Positions 1-8,648 of a DNA stretch of 49,977 nucleotides are shown here, in pieces (positions within the stretch are counted from its first letter, which is position 1; each line of letters starts with the position of its first letter). The notes under the pieces are model-generated. The model had not been told where the DNA came from. It searched no databases and saw nothing but the letters and a program-made list of their open reading frames with translations. The position numbers and the translations under genes were made by a program. This DNA is from Acetobacteraceae bacterium (lineage in GTDB: Bacteria; Pseudomonadota; Alphaproteobacteria; Acetobacterales; Acetobacteraceae), in assembly GCA_003506895.1 (NCBI GenBank), contig DNXO01000054.1, positions 1-49,977 of the forward strand, read 5' to 3'.

Positions 1-740
1 CCTGCCGCTTCATGCTGACCGAAGAAGCGCATCACATGTTCGTCGGCGAAACCGGCATCGCCCGCACGATCCAACGCACGGCCGAGGCGATGAAAGCGGC
101 CGGCATAGAAGACCCATACGATATCGCGCGTGTCCGCGCCCTGGGCGTGATCGACCTGCCAACGATCCAGAAGAAGGCGAACCTGCATTTCTCGCTGACG
201 CTGGACCTGTTCGGCAACGAGATCAGCACCAATGCCGCCAATGCGTTCAATGCCGGCCTGAAAGGACGGTACCGCGAGGACAAGCTGGAAGACGACCACC
301 AGCTAACCTCATTGTTCTACCCGGTGATGCGCCCCCGTGACGGCGTGATCGTCAAGGAAGACGTCCCTGCCCTGTCCGCGCTGAACATGAGGCTGCGCGA
401 CGACTACGTCGAGGACGCCCTGGCCGGCGTCGGCCGCTGGAACCGCGTGCTGGAGCGTGTCGGCAGCAAGTTCAGGATCACCCTGCCGCACGTCGCCTTC
501 AATCGGCGTATCGGCGAGTTCAACGCGATCCACACCGACACCGAAGGCAACATCCTCACCAACGAACAATGGCTCGCTCGGCGTGAGACCATGCTGCCCT
601 CGGTCAGCGACAACGAGTTCATCGCCAGCCTGATGAAGCCATGCTGGGCACCGGGCGAATATGCCGGGTGGATCGCGCCGCCACGGCACGGGATCGATAA
701 TATGCCTGGAGATTTTGAGTACGTCCGACTCGAAAATTGA
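1..740 (+). CDS. boxB: Benzoyl-CoA 2,3-epoxidase subunit B, C-terminal part (5' end outside window)
   Basis: The reading frame is open from the first bases of the window, so this is the last ~245 residues of a protein normally about 475 aa long. The stretch around EEAHHMFVGETG, the later GGRWN-like segment (VGRWNRVLERV) and the C-terminal WIAPPRHGIDNMP segment match the diiron oxygenase component BoxB. BoxB, with reductase BoxA, epoxidises benzoyl-CoA in aerobic benzoate breakdown in the cytoplasm. The EExxH pattern near the start is one carboxylate/histidine half of the diiron site; the other half lies upstream and cannot be seen. Neighbouring box genes (boxA, boxC, the CoA ligase) would be expected to the left. 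Nothing downstream in this window belongs to the pathway. Identification is by motif recall, not by search. Confidence 0.85.
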   Translation, partial: CRFMLTEEAHHMFVGETGIARTIQRTAEAMKAAGIEDPYDIARVRALGVIDLPTIQKKANLHFSLTLDLFGNEISTNAANAFNAGLKGRYREDKLEDDHQLTSLFYPVMRPRDGVIVKEDVPALSALNMRLRDDYVEDALAGVGRWNRVLERVGSKFRITLPHVAFNRRIGEFNAIHTDTEGNILTNEQWLARRETMLPSVSDNEFIASLMKPCWAPGEYAGWIAPPRHGIDNMPGDFEYVRLEN

Positions 741-841
741 TCGGGGCGGAAGCGAAAAAGTCGCAGAGTCAAGACTTTCTGACTTGATTCTGCGCAATCG
801 CGCTTGGCGCGACGCGCGTTGGAATGCGATAAGACCCGTCG

Positions 842-1510
842 ATGCGCGTTCTCTATCACCTGCCCCTGTCGCCCTATGCCCGCAAAGTCCGCCTCGTGCT
901 GGCCGAGAAGCGGCTGCCGTTCGAGTTGCGCGTGGAGAAAGTGTGGGAGCGGCGTGAGGAATACCTTGAGCTGAACCCCGCGGGGACCGTTCCTACACTC
1001 GTTGAGGATAACGGCCTGGTGATTCCGGACTCGTCGGTGATCTGCGAATACCTGGACGAGGCCTACCCCGACAGCAGCCTGATGGGCCGCACGCTGGCGG
1101 AGCGGATCGAGGTGCGCCGGCTGGCCTGCTGGTTCGACGGCAAATTCGCGGCCGAGGTCACGAACAATCTATACGGCGAGAAGTATCTGCGTCGGCTGAC
1201 GCGGCGCGGAAACCCGGACCCGGGTGCGATCCGCACCGGCTACACGGCGCTGCGGTATCACCTCGACTATATCGGCTGGCTGGCGGAGACCCGGAAGTGG
1301 CTGGCCGGCAGCGCGCTGTCGCTGGCCGACTTCGCCGCGGCCGCGCACCTTTCGACGCTGGACTTCATTGGCGAACTGGACTGGTCGATCTCGCCTCCGG
1401 CCAAAGACTGGTATGCGCGCATGAAATCGCGGCCGAGTTTCCGGGGCGTGCTGGCGGACCGGGTGTCCGGGGCCGCGCCACCCGCGCATTACGCCGACCT
1501 GGATTTCTGA
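842..1510 (+). CDS. fzlA: GST-fold FtsZ-binding protein FzlA
   Basis: A 222-aa glutathione-S-transferase fold protein. The N-terminal thioredoxin-like half begins LYHLPLSPYARKVRL, continues with LNPAGTVPTLV near residue 45 and has an ICEYLDEAYP segment near residue 70. The helical half contains WLAGSALSLADFAAAAHLS. The C-terminus PPAHYADLDF is the characteristic conserved tail of FzlA, which in Caulobacter binds FtsZ filaments and is needed for division; ordinary GSTs lack it. It is a single gene here. A weak TTGGCG (804-809) and GATAAG (828-833) pair lies just upstream; if used, the transcript would be almost leaderless. A generic GST is the alternative, but the tail favours FzlA. Confidence 0.8.
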   Translation: MRVLYHLPLSPYARKVRLVLAEKRLPFELRVEKVWERREEYLELNPAGTVPTLVEDNGLVIPDSSVICEYLDEAYPDSSLMGRTLAERIEVRRLACWFDGKFAAEVTNNLYGEKYLRRLTRRGNPDPGAIRTGYTALRYHLDYIGWLAETRKWLAGSALSLADFAAAAHLSTLDFIGELDWSISPPAKDWYARMKSRPSFRGVLADRVSGAAPPAHYADLDF

Positions 1511-1539
1511 CGATCTCCTCGGTACCGGTCGGGCCGTCC

Positions 1540-1791
1540 ACCCTCGGTTTGATGCGGCAGGCGGGGGCCAGCCAGGGAACTGCTCGTATCGCCGCGCTGC
1601 TGGAGCACGCAATCGCATATCGGACGATACCGTCACAGGACACGGCATTCGCAGCGGAACAATTCCTGCATCGGGTCCTGGCTGGACCGCACCGCCGAAC
1701 ATTGGGATTGGGACCGGCCTTGGATGAGGCGCAAACGGTTGCGTGGAGAAAAGCCGCGGTCACACTGTTTCTATCCGGTGTCACAGGCTGA
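1540..1791 (+). pseudogene. Remnant of a TetR-family regulator C-terminal domain
   Basis: In frame 1, between fzlA and rfbB, the translation reads AAEQFLHRVLAGPHRR, then LGLGPALDEAQ and a helix ending TLFLSGVTG before a TGA at 1789-1791. This resembles the ligand-binding C-terminal end of TetR/AcrR repressors (the AEQF...VLGGPxRR...LGxGPALDEA pattern). No DNA-binding helix-turn-helix part exists upstream: the same frame runs back into the antisense/out-of-frame region of fzlA without a plausible start. I read it as a truncated, non-functional leftover. The family assignment comes from pattern recall only. Confidence 0.5.
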
Positions 1792-1856
1792 AGGTTGCCG
1801 CGTGAGCGGAAATAGTGTTACCGGACGGTCATCAAACGGCAGGGATATACGGCTTC

Positions 1857-2933
1857 ATGAAGCTTTTGCTGACGGGTGGATGCGGATTTATCGGCTCCGC
1901 CGTGGTACGCCACCTGCTTCGCCATACCGGTCATATGGTCATCAATGTTGATAAAATGACCTACGCCGCATCGGAGGATGCGCTGGAAGAGGGTCTGCTA
2001 CACAATCGTCATATCCTGGTGAAGGCGGACATCGCCGATGCCGCCGCAATGCGCGAGGTGTTTGAGGCGCATGACCCCGACGCCGTGATGCATCTGGCTG
2101 CCGAAAGCCACGTGGACCGCTCGATCGATGGGCCGGCGGATTTCGTCCAGACCAACGTCGTGGGCACGTTCATCCTGCTGGAGGCCGCCCGGCGCCACTA
2201 CGGCGCCTTGCAGGGGGAGCGGAAGGCGGCATTCCGCTTCCACCACGTCTCCACCGATGAGGTATTCGGCGCGCTGGAACACGATGACCCGCCGTTCACC
2301 GAAACGACGCCCTACGATCCGCGCAGCCCCTACTCCGCCACCAAGGCCGCGTCGGACCATTTGGTCAGGGCATGGAGCCACACCTACAGGCTGCCGACCA
2401 TCGTTTCGAACACCTGCAATAACTACGGGCCGTGGCAGTTCCCGGAAAAGCTGATCCCGCTGGTGACCCTGAACGCGCTGGAGGGCAAGGAACTGCCGGT
2501 TTACGGCGACGGATCGAACATGCGCGACTGGCTGTTCGTCGAAGACCACGCCGCCGCGCTGGTTCGTGTCGTCGAGACGGGTGTTCCCGGCGAAACCTAT
2601 GCGATCGGCGGCCGCCAGCCGCGCACCAACCTGCAAGTGGTGAAGGCGATTTGCGCGCATCTGGACAAGCGTGTCCCCGATCCCGCCGGCCCTCGTGAGC
2701 GCCTGATCCGCTTCGTCACCGACCGGCCGGGCCATGATTTCCGCTACGAGATCGATCCCTCCCGCAGCGAGGTCGCGCTGGACTGGAAGGCGCCACACGA
2801 TTTCGAAACCGGATTGGCGAAAACGATCGATTGGTACCTGGATAATCAGGCATGGTGGGAATCGTTGCGCGCGGCAAAGTATGCCGGCCAGCGTTTGGGC
2901 ACCACGACTGAAAACAAGGGAAAAGCAGCATGA
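1857..2933 (+). CDS. rfbB: dTDP-glucose 4,6-dehydratase
   Basis: First gene of a four-gene dTDP-L-rhamnose operon; converts dTDP-glucose to dTDP-4-keto-6-deoxyglucose in the cytoplasm. The 358-aa protein starts with the Rossmann motif GGCGFIG (residues 7-13). It has the STDEVFG segment with the catalytic Thr-Asp-Glu at 133-135, and YSATK with the SDR catalytic Tyr159 and Lys163. The open frame extends to an ATG at 1815, but the extra 14 residues precede the beta strand of the Rossmann fold, so I use the ATG at 1857. Its stop overlaps the rfbA start in an ATGA (2930-2933), which implies translational coupling. The symbol rmlB is equivalent. Confidence 0.95.
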   Translation: MKLLLTGGCGFIGSAVVRHLLRHTGHMVINVDKMTYAASEDALEEGLLHNRHILVKADIADAAAMREVFEAHDPDAVMHLAAESHVDRSIDGPADFVQTNVVGTFILLEAARRHYGALQGERKAAFRFHHVSTDEVFGALEHDDPPFTETTPYDPRSPYSATKAASDHLVRAWSHTYRLPTIVSNTCNNYGPWQFPEKLIPLVTLNALEGKELPVYGDGSNMRDWLFVEDHAAALVRVVETGVPGETYAIGGRQPRTNLQVVKAICAHLDKRVPDPAGPRERLIRFVTDRPGHDFRYEIDPSRSEVALDWKAPHDFETGLAKTIDWYLDNQAWWESLRAAKYAGQRLGTTTENKGKAA

Positions 2934-3805
2934 AGGGCATCCTGCTCGCCGGCGGTTCCGGCACGCGACTGCATCCGATGACCCTGGCTGCGTCGAAGCA
3001 GCTTCTGCCAGTCTATGACAAGCCGATGGTTTACTACCCGCTGTCCACGCTGATGCTGGCGGGTATCCAGGATATCATGCTGATCTCCACACCGGAGGAT
3101 CTGCCGCAGTTCAAGCGGTTGCTGGGCGACGGATCGCGATATGGCGTCCGGTTCGAATACGCTGTCCAGCCGAAGCCGGACGGCATTGCCCAGGCGTTCC
3201 TGATCGGGCGCGACTGGCTTGGCGGCGAGGCATGTGCGCTCGCCCTGGGCGACAACCTGATCCACGCCGACCATCTCTCGACCCTGCTGCGCGCCGCCGC
3301 CGCTCGGCCGGTCGGCGCCTCGGTGTTCGCCTATCAGGTGCGCGACCCCGAGCGTTACGGCGTGGTCTCGTTTGACGCCAACGGCAAGGCGGTCGAGGTG
3401 GTGGAAAAGCCGACTGCACCCACCAGCAACTGGGCGATCACCGGCCTGTATTTCTACGACAAGCACGTCAGCGATATCGCCCCCCAGATCAAGCCGTCCG
3501 CCCGCGGGGAATTGGAAATCACCGACCTGAACCGCGTGTATCTGGAAATGGGCACGCTGAACGTGGAGAAACTCTCGCGCGGCTGCGCCTGGCTGGATGC
3601 CGGCACGCCCGACAGCCTGCTGCAGGCGGCGACCTTCGTTCAGACGATCCAGTCCCGCACCGGCATGCTGGTAGGCTGCCCGGAGGAGGTCGCCTTCCGC
3701 ATGGGCTTCATCGACGCCGATCGTTTGCGGTACCATGCAACGCACTTGGGCAAAACCGACCTCGGGCGTGCGCTGCTTGAATTGGCCGAGGGGGAAGTGG
3801 AGTGA
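2930..3805 (+). CDS. rfbA: Glucose-1-phosphate thymidylyltransferase
   Basis: A 291-aa RmlA-type nucleotidyltransferase that makes dTDP-glucose from dTTP and glucose-1-phosphate, the entry step to dTDP-rhamnose. The nucleotide-binding loop GGSGTRLHP lies at residues 8-16, followed by the family segments KQLLPVYDKPMVYYPLS, an ALGDN metal-binding segment and VVEKPT. Length is as expected for RmlA. It overlaps rfbB upstream by 4 bp and rfbC downstream by 4 bp (GTGA at 3802-3805). Gene order rfbB-A-C-D differs from the common B-D-A-C but contains all four enzymes. Confidence 0.95.
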   Translation: MKGILLAGGSGTRLHPMTLAASKQLLPVYDKPMVYYPLSTLMLAGIQDIMLISTPEDLPQFKRLLGDGSRYGVRFEYAVQPKPDGIAQAFLIGRDWLGGEACALALGDNLIHADHLSTLLRAAAARPVGASVFAYQVRDPERYGVVSFDANGKAVEVVEKPTAPTSNWAITGLYFYDKHVSDIAPQIKPSARGELEITDLNRVYLEMGTLNVEKLSRGCAWLDAGTPDSLLQAATFVQTIQSRTGMLVGCPEEVAFRMGFIDADRLRYHATHLGKTDLGRALLELAEGEVE

Positions 3806-4359
3806 ACGTCGAATCCCTATCCATCCCCGCCGTCAAGCTGATCACCCCGCCGCGTTTCCGGGATGCCAGGGGTTTCTTTTCGGAAACCTGGAATCAGGGC
3901 CGGTTTGCCGAAGCAGGCATTCCCGGGCCGTTCATTCAGGATAACCACGCCGTTTCCAACGGGATCGGCGTGCTGCGCGGGCTGCATTGCCAAATCGGGC
4001 CGAATGCCCAGGGCAAGCTGGTGCGCTGCGTCAAGGGCGCGATCTACGACGTGGCGGTGGACGTCCGCCAAGGCTCCCCGACATTCGGCAAGTATGTCGG
4101 CGCGGAAATCAGCGCGGAGAACTGGACCCAGATCTGGGTTCCCGTGGGATTTCTGCACGCCTACTGCACGCTGACCGAGGATACCGAGGTGATCTACAAG
4201 GTCACCGGCGCCTACGACAAAGCGGCGGAACGCGGAGCGATCTGGAACGACCCGGATATCGGCATCAAATGGCCCGTCGCGGCGGACCAGGTGATCCTGT
4301 CGGACAAGGACAAGGTGCTTCCTCGCCTGCGGGATCTGCCGGTGTTGTTCAGTGTCTGA
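3802..4359 (+). CDS. rfbC: dTDP-4-dehydrorhamnose 3,5-epimerase
   Basis: A 185-aa cupin-fold epimerase (RmlC) acting on dTDP-4-keto-6-deoxyglucose. Visible family signatures are DARGFFSETW near residue 21, LRGLH with the catalytic His62, the segment WVPVGFLHAYCTL, and the ITD-like YKVTGAYDK region that holds the catalytic tyrosine. Starts with GTG in the GTGA overlap with rfbA. The next gene begins 8 bp before its stop. Length is typical for RmlC. Confidence 0.95.
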   Translation: MNVESLSIPAVKLITPPRFRDARGFFSETWNQGRFAEAGIPGPFIQDNHAVSNGIGVLRGLHCQIGPNAQGKLVRCVKGAIYDVAVDVRQGSPTFGKYVGAEISAENWTQIWVPVGFLHAYCTLTEDTEVIYKVTGAYDKAAERGAIWNDPDIGIKWPVAADQVILSDKDKVLPRLRDLPVLFSV

Positions 4360-5245
4360 CGCGACGCGCCCGATCCTGGTCACGGGCGGCGCGGGACAGT
4401 TGGCCTCCGCCTTGGCCGCTGGCGCCGGGATTCTGCGGGTCGGGCGCCCCGCGTTCGACTTCGATAAGCCGGAAACGATCGAGGCGACGTTTCAGGCGGC
4501 CAATCCGCGGCTAGTGGTCAATGCGGCCGCGTACACCGCGGTTGACGCGGCGGAAAAGGACATCGAAGCAGCCTACCGCGCCAACCGCGACGGCCCGGCC
4601 ATACTCGCTCGGCTGTGTGCCGCCGCGGACATTCCGCTGATCCATGTCTCGACGGACTATGTGTTCGATGGGACCAAGCCGACGCCCTATGTGGAAACCG
4701 ACCCCGTCGGGCCACAAGGCGTCTATGGCGCCAGCAAGCTGGCAGGCGAACAGGCCGTGATGGCCTCCGGCGCCAAGGCGATCATCTTGCGCACGGCCTG
4801 GGTCTATGCCGCCACCGGCAAGAACTTCGTCCGCACCATGCTGACGGTCGGCAAGACCCGTGACCGGTTGACCGTTGTGGGCGACCAACACGGCTGCCCG
4901 ACCACCGCCGATGATCTCGCCGATGCGATCCGGTCGATCATCATCCGCCTGGATCAAGGCGGATGGAACCCTGCCTATCAGGGTATCTTCCACGCGGCCG
5001 GTTCGGGCGAAACCACGTGGCACGGCCTTGCGGTCGCGACGTTCGAGGAAGCCGCCAGGCACGGCGCGAAGGTGCCGGAGGTCGCACCGATCGCAACGGC
5101 AGATTGGCCAACCCCGGTGAAGCGCCCGGCCAATTCGCGGCTGGACTGCTCGCGTTTGCAGCAGGTGTTCGAGGTTCGGATGCCGCATTGGCGGGAAAGC
5201 CTGACCCGCACGGTGGACACGATTTTCGCAACTGCACCGCCTTGA
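4352..5245 (+). CDS. rfbD: dTDP-4-dehydrorhamnose reductase
   Basis: A 297-aa extended SDR (RmlD) that performs the last step, NAD(P)H reduction to dTDP-L-rhamnose. The GGAGQLASAL nucleotide loop starts near residue 12. STDYVFDG is at about 100-107, and YGASK supplies the catalytic Tyr125 and Lys129. The C-terminal region has the NSRLDCSRL element typical of RmlD. It starts with GTG inside the end of rfbC (8-bp overlap), so the four rfb genes form one translationally coupled unit. The product would feed rhamnose into O-antigen or exopolysaccharide. No glycosyltransferase or transporter follows directly. Confidence 0.93.
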   Translation: MSDATRPILVTGGAGQLASALAAGAGILRVGRPAFDFDKPETIEATFQAANPRLVVNAAAYTAVDAAEKDIEAAYRANRDGPAILARLCAAADIPLIHVSTDYVFDGTKPTPYVETDPVGPQGVYGASKLAGEQAVMASGAKAIILRTAWVYAATGKNFVRTMLTVGKTRDRLTVVGDQHGCPTTADDLADAIRSIIIRLDQGGWNPAYQGIFHAAGSGETTWHGLAVATFEEAARHGAKVPEVAPIATADWPTPVKRPANSRLDCSRLQQVFEVRMPHWRESLTRTVDTIFATAPP

Positions 5246-5590
5246 ACAGGGCTTTGCCACAAGCCAAATCCTGCGATACTGTTTAAGTGACTGATTCAAG
5301 AGGACAATCACCCTACGCGACGGTTCTCCTCCAGGGCACGCATGTGAACGGCCCTCGCCGTCATGGCCGGGCGGGTCCGTGCCGCGTCGGTTCGCGCGCA
5401 GATGCCCGGGACACGCCCGGCTATGACGGGAGAGAGAGGATGCCATGCTCCAACGCCCCTTATCCTGACGCGTGTGGGGCTTGTCTCAACGACGATACAA
5501 CAGGCCGCCCCTGCCTCAGAATTTGTGCCCGGTTGCCCTGGGTTCGCGTCCGATCCAGGCGACGCCGCTCTCCTGAGGGATCGCCACGAA
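5246..5590. other. Non-coding gap with a REP-like inverted repeat
   Basis: This 345-bp gap between rfbD and the DUF6111 gene holds no convincing gene; the open frames across it have arginine-rich, low-complexity translations. Its one clear structure is the inverted repeat at 5358-5429, listed separately. Confidence 0.6.
5358..5429. repeat. Inverted repeat, REP-like
   Basis: The left arm CCGTCATGGCCGGGCG (5358-5373) and the right arm CGCCCGGCTATGACGG (5414-5429) are inverted copies with one mismatch in 16, separated by 40 bp. The sequence style (GTCATGGCCGGGC) is typical of dispersed intergenic palindromic elements in alphaproteobacterial genomes. Only one good copy was recognised in the window. 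Confidence 0.6.
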
Positions 5591-5839
5591 ATGTCCCGTA
5601 TCATTGAAATTCTGCTGTTCCTGACACCGATCCTCGGCTTCGCGGCGTGGCGTCTGCTGTTCCCTTCGCCACGCCCGCCGCTTTGGCTGCTGTATGGGTC
5701 GGCCGCCTTCGTGGTGCTCATGCTGGCGGCTCTGTTCTGGCAGCGTCACCTGGATGCCGGCGATGCGAAACAGGCCTATGTGCCCGCGCAAATGCTCGAT
5801 GGACAGGTCGTGCCGGCGCAGCGGGCCCCTCCGCGGTGA
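5591..5839 (+). CDS. DUF6111-type small membrane protein
   Basis: An 82-aa protein with two predicted membrane helices (about residues 4-22 and 31-49) and the short conserved tail YVPAQMLDGQVVP. This arrangement matches the uncharacterised DUF6111 family, which in Rhodospirillales commonly sits just upstream of the CCA-adding-type enzyme, as it does here. The ATG at 5591 is preferred over an in-frame upstream start at 5363 because the upstream residues are not membrane-like and run through the inverted repeat. Its stop overlaps the GTG start of the next gene. Function unknown. Confidence 0.65.
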   Translation: MSRIIEILLFLTPILGFAAWRLLFPSPRPPLWLLYGSAAFVVLMLAALFWQRHLDAGDAKQAYVPAQMLDGQVVPAQRAPPR

Positions 5840-6987
5840 CCGTGGCATCGTTCCTGACTGATCCCGGTCTGGGCCGCGTTTGGGACGCGTTGCCAGACGC
5901 CCGTGTTGTGGGCGGCGCGGTCCGCGATGCCTTGGCGGGGCGCGATGTCGCGGATTTCGATCTGGCGACGCCGCTGCCGCCGGACGCCGTGATGGCCGCG
6001 CTGACGAATGCCGGCGTCAAGGTCGTCCCCACCGGTCTGGCGCATGGCACGGTCACCGCCGTCGTCGATGGGCGACCGTTCGAGATCACCACCCTTCGCC
6101 GGGATGTGGAAACCGACGGCCGCCGTGCCGTGGTCGCATTCACGGCTGACTGGCAACTGGATGCTTCGCGGCGGGATTTCACCATCAACGCCATGTCCAT
6201 GACGCGCGACGGGACGGTGTTCGACGATTTCGGCGGGCAGGCTGACCTAAAGGCCGGCCGGGTACGATTTGTCGGCGACCCCGCAACCCGTATCGCCGAG
6301 GATTACCTACGCATCCTCCGATTCTTCCGCTTCCTGGCCCGATACGGCCGGATCGCACCCGACAAAGCCACGCTTCAGGCCCTGCGCGACGGCATCCCGG
6401 GCCTGTCCCGCCTGTCAGTGGAGCGGGTGTGGCACGAACTGCGCCGTATTCTGGCGGCCCCCGACCCAACCGAGGCCGTCGCGCTGATGCGGACGCTGGG
6501 TATCTGGCAGGCGGTGGTTCCCGAGGCCACGGGCGACGCCCGATTGGCCGCGCTACCAGCCGATCCGCTGCTACGGCTGGCGGCGCTGTTGACCGGCGAT
6601 CCGCTGGGCCTGGCAACGCGGCTGAAGCTCTCCAATGAAGACCGGGACCGGCTGGTTCGGCTGGCGGCAACACCGCATGTGGGCGGCACCGACGCGGACT
6701 TGCGCCGCTTGCTGGCCGATCATCTGCCCCAGGACCTGATAGACCGCACCTGGCTGGACGGCGACGAAGCGGTTCGCCGGCGTCTCAGCGCGATGAAACG
6801 CCCGGTTTTCCCGCTGGAGGGACGCGACGTCGTGGCCCTCGGCGTTCCCGCGGGACCGTCTGTCGGGGCTTTGCTGCGTGACGTACGCCAATGGTGGACG
6901 GACGGTGGGTGCGTCGCTACGCGCATGGCTTGCATGACGGAACTTGCGCGAAAGGCCGATCTGCCCAAGATGGGCACAAAGAGGTGA
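5836..6987 (+). CDS. CCA tRNA nucleotidyltransferase / poly(A) polymerase family
   Basis: A 383-aa class II nucleotidyltransferase that adds or repairs the 3' CCA of tRNAs. GGAVRD is at residues 26-31, the metal-binding Asp pair of DFDLAT at 40 and 42, and the RRDFTINAM segment follows. After these come the EDYLRILRFFRF and SVERVWHEL elements of the neck/body domains. The start is the GTG at 5836 in a GTGA overlap with the DUF6111 gene; the upstream open frame to 5647 would overlap that gene antiparallel to its reading frame and is rejected. Length is slightly short compared with E. coli Cca, as is usual for alphaproteobacterial versions. Poly(A) polymerase activity cannot be excluded. Confidence 0.85.
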   Translation: MTVASFLTDPGLGRVWDALPDARVVGGAVRDALAGRDVADFDLATPLPPDAVMAALTNAGVKVVPTGLAHGTVTAVVDGRPFEITTLRRDVETDGRRAVVAFTADWQLDASRRDFTINAMSMTRDGTVFDDFGGQADLKAGRVRFVGDPATRIAEDYLRILRFFRFLARYGRIAPDKATLQALRDGIPGLSRLSVERVWHELRRILAAPDPTEAVALMRTLGIWQAVVPEATGDARLAALPADPLLRLAALLTGDPLGLATRLKLSNEDRDRLVRLAATPHVGGTDADLRRLLADHLPQDLIDRTWLDGDEAVRRRLSAMKRPVFPLEGRDVVALGVPAGPSVGALLRDVRQWWTDGGCVATRMACMTELARKADLPKMGTKR

Positions 6988-6992
6988 GCCTG

Positions 6993-7253
6993 ATGCCAAA
7001 GATCGAAATCTATACCCAAGCCTGGTGCCCTTACTGCGAACGGGCCGTCCATATCCTGTCCACCAAAGGCGTCGAATTCAACGAGATCGACGCGCCGCAA
7101 GGCTCCAAGGCCAGAGCGGAAGCGCGCGAACGGTCGGGCGGGCGGACGTCCGCGCCACAGATATTCATCGACGGTCAGCATATCGGCGGATGCGACGACC
7201 TGATGGCCCTGGATCGGGCTGGCAAACTGAACCCGCTGCTGGGCCTCTCATAA
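6993..7253 (+). CDS. grxC: Glutaredoxin 3
   Basis: An 86-aa dithiol glutaredoxin with the CPYC active site (Cys12-Cys15), the cis-proline segment TSAPQIFIDG and the GGCDDL glutathione-binding element. It reduces disulfides in the cytoplasm using glutathione. The ATG at 6993 has a good Shine-Dalgarno (AGAGGTGA) that overlaps the stop of the preceding gene. An in-frame ATG at 6891 lies inside the CCA enzyme and is rejected. DUF1178 downstream is a usual neighbour. Confidence 0.93.
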   Translation: MPKIEIYTQAWCPYCERAVHILSTKGVEFNEIDAPQGSKARAEARERSGGRTSAPQIFIDGQHIGGCDDLMALDRAGKLNPLLGLS

Positions 7254-7333
7254 TTATGCTGGCACTCCCTTGAGACGAGCGCCAGATTGCGTCATGTCAT
7301 TGTCATGCGTTTAGGTCTCTGTCAGGGCCAGGA

Positions 7334-7795
7334 ATGATCCATTACCAGTTGCAGTGCGGCCAGTCGCATGGGTTCGACGGCTGGTTCAAGGACAGTGCCA
7401 GCTTCGAAAAACAGGCCAAGCGCGGCCTGATCGAGTGCCCCGAGTGTGGTGGCACCGACGTGGAACGCGCGCTGATGGCACCTGCCGTAGCCAAGCGGCA
7501 ATCCATGCCGGTGCCGGTGGAAAACCCTGCTCCAACCGCACCTGAACCGCCGGCGGTCGCGGCCACGCGCATGCCCGCGCAGGTCATCGCGGCCTTGCAG
7601 CGCATCCGCGCCGAGGTGGAGAAGAACTGCGAATACGTCGGCCCCGATTTCGCCGACCAAGCCCGCGCGATGCACCGCGGCGAGGTCGAAGCGAAACCGA
7701 TTTACGGCGAGACGTCGGAAGAGCAGGCCGAAAGCCTGGTCGAGGAAGGGATCGAGGTGGCGCAAATTCCCTGGGTTCCGCGCGCCGACGGGTGA
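7334..7795 (+). CDS. DUF1178 family protein
   Basis: A 153-aa protein of the DUF1178 family. The start MIHYQLQC..HGFDGWF and the zinc-ribbon-like CPECGG near residue 36 are diagnostic. The middle is proline/alanine-rich, and the C-terminal half (RIRAEVEKNCEYVGPDFADQARAMH) is strongly conserved in the family. Function is unknown. In many alphaproteobacteria it follows grxC, as here, and a redox or metal role has been guessed from that context only. It ends 9 bp before the convergent metallophosphoesterase gene. Confidence 0.85.
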   Translation: MIHYQLQCGQSHGFDGWFKDSASFEKQAKRGLIECPECGGTDVERALMAPAVAKRQSMPVPVENPAPTAPEPPAVAATRMPAQVIAALQRIRAEVEKNCEYVGPDFADQARAMHRGEVEAKPIYGETSEEQAESLVEEGIEVAQIPWVPRADG

Positions 7796-7804
7796 CCCGG
7801 GCGG

Positions 7805-8536
7805 TTATTCCCAGGCGATCGGCGCCCGCTCGATATCCACCGTTCCATTCCCCCGCAGCCGCACGACGTTGACCGTTTTGGCCAGGTCCGGGGAGCCGGA
7901 GTAGTACGCCGGCACTGTCGTTCCGGTGCCGACCTCCGCCGCCCGGTTCCAGTGTCCAAGCGCGAGATAGTCGGCCTTCGTCGCCTCGATCTCGGCGTTG
8001 CTGATCAGCCAGGACGGGCGCAGCGGGATCGCGCCGTCGTCTTCGTAATGACCATGCGCCAGGGTAATGTGCCACCGAGCGGTGCGGGCGCGGGGATCGC
8101 GGAGGGGTACCATGTTGCTGTAATCGACATGCGCGTGACCCCAGACCTCCAGGTCGTGATCCGGGAAGTGGATCGCCAGGTCGTGCGTCACGCCGATGAT
8201 GTGGACGTTCGGCAGTTTGTTCAGACCGCCGCGCAGCCACACGGAATCCGGTGTGACCGGATCGTGGTTGCCCGGCAGAACGACGACTGGGCGTCCGATT
8301 TCGGTCAGCAGCGCGACACATTGCTCGACGATCGCGGGTGACTGGCGGTTATTGTCGAATATGTCGCCGACCAGCAGCACGTAATCCGCGTTGTGCTCTC
8401 TGGCCGCGTTCAAAACGACCCTCAGGCCGGTGGTGCCATCGTCTCCATAAGGCCCCTGATGCGGATCGTCATCGACGTGAAGGTCGGAGCTGTGCACGAG
8501 CACGATTTCTGAAGCCAAGGTCCTGTATCCATCCAA
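7805..8536 (-). CDS. Calcineurin-like metallophosphoesterase
   Basis: A 243-aa metallophosphoesterase, distantly SbcD/Mre11-like. The motif series is complete: SDLHVDD near residue 17, GDIFDN near 57, GNHDP near 90, then GHAH and HGHYEDDG for the remaining metal ligands. Such enzymes bind two metal ions and cleave phosphoesters; the substrate cannot be inferred. It is a single gene on the minus strand, convergent with DUF1178 and divergent from the GST gene at 8649. A TTG about 24 bp into the frame is a possible alternative start. There is no SbcC-type ATPase next to it, so a DNA-repair complex is not supported. Confidence 0.8.
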   Translation of the reverse strand: MDGYRTLASEIVLVHSSDLHVDDDPHQGPYGDDGTTGLRVVLNAAREHNADYVLLVGDIFDNNRQSPAIVEQCVALLTEIGRPVVVLPGNHDPVTPDSVWLRGGLNKLPNVHIIGVTHDLAIHFPDHDLEVWGHAHVDYSNMVPLRDPRARTARWHITLAHGHYEDDGAIPLRPSWLISNAEIEATKADYLALGHWNRAAEVGTGTTVPAYYSGSPDLAKTVNVVRLRGNGTVDIERAPIAWE

Positions 8537-8648
8537 ACTTGTCGCCGCGCATCAGACCGGCGCATCCGGCGTCCGTCAACCGCCATTGGCCCACGCGGCC
8601 GCTCCGGGCTAGCATCGCTCCAACGATAACCGTGAGGAATCAGACCCC

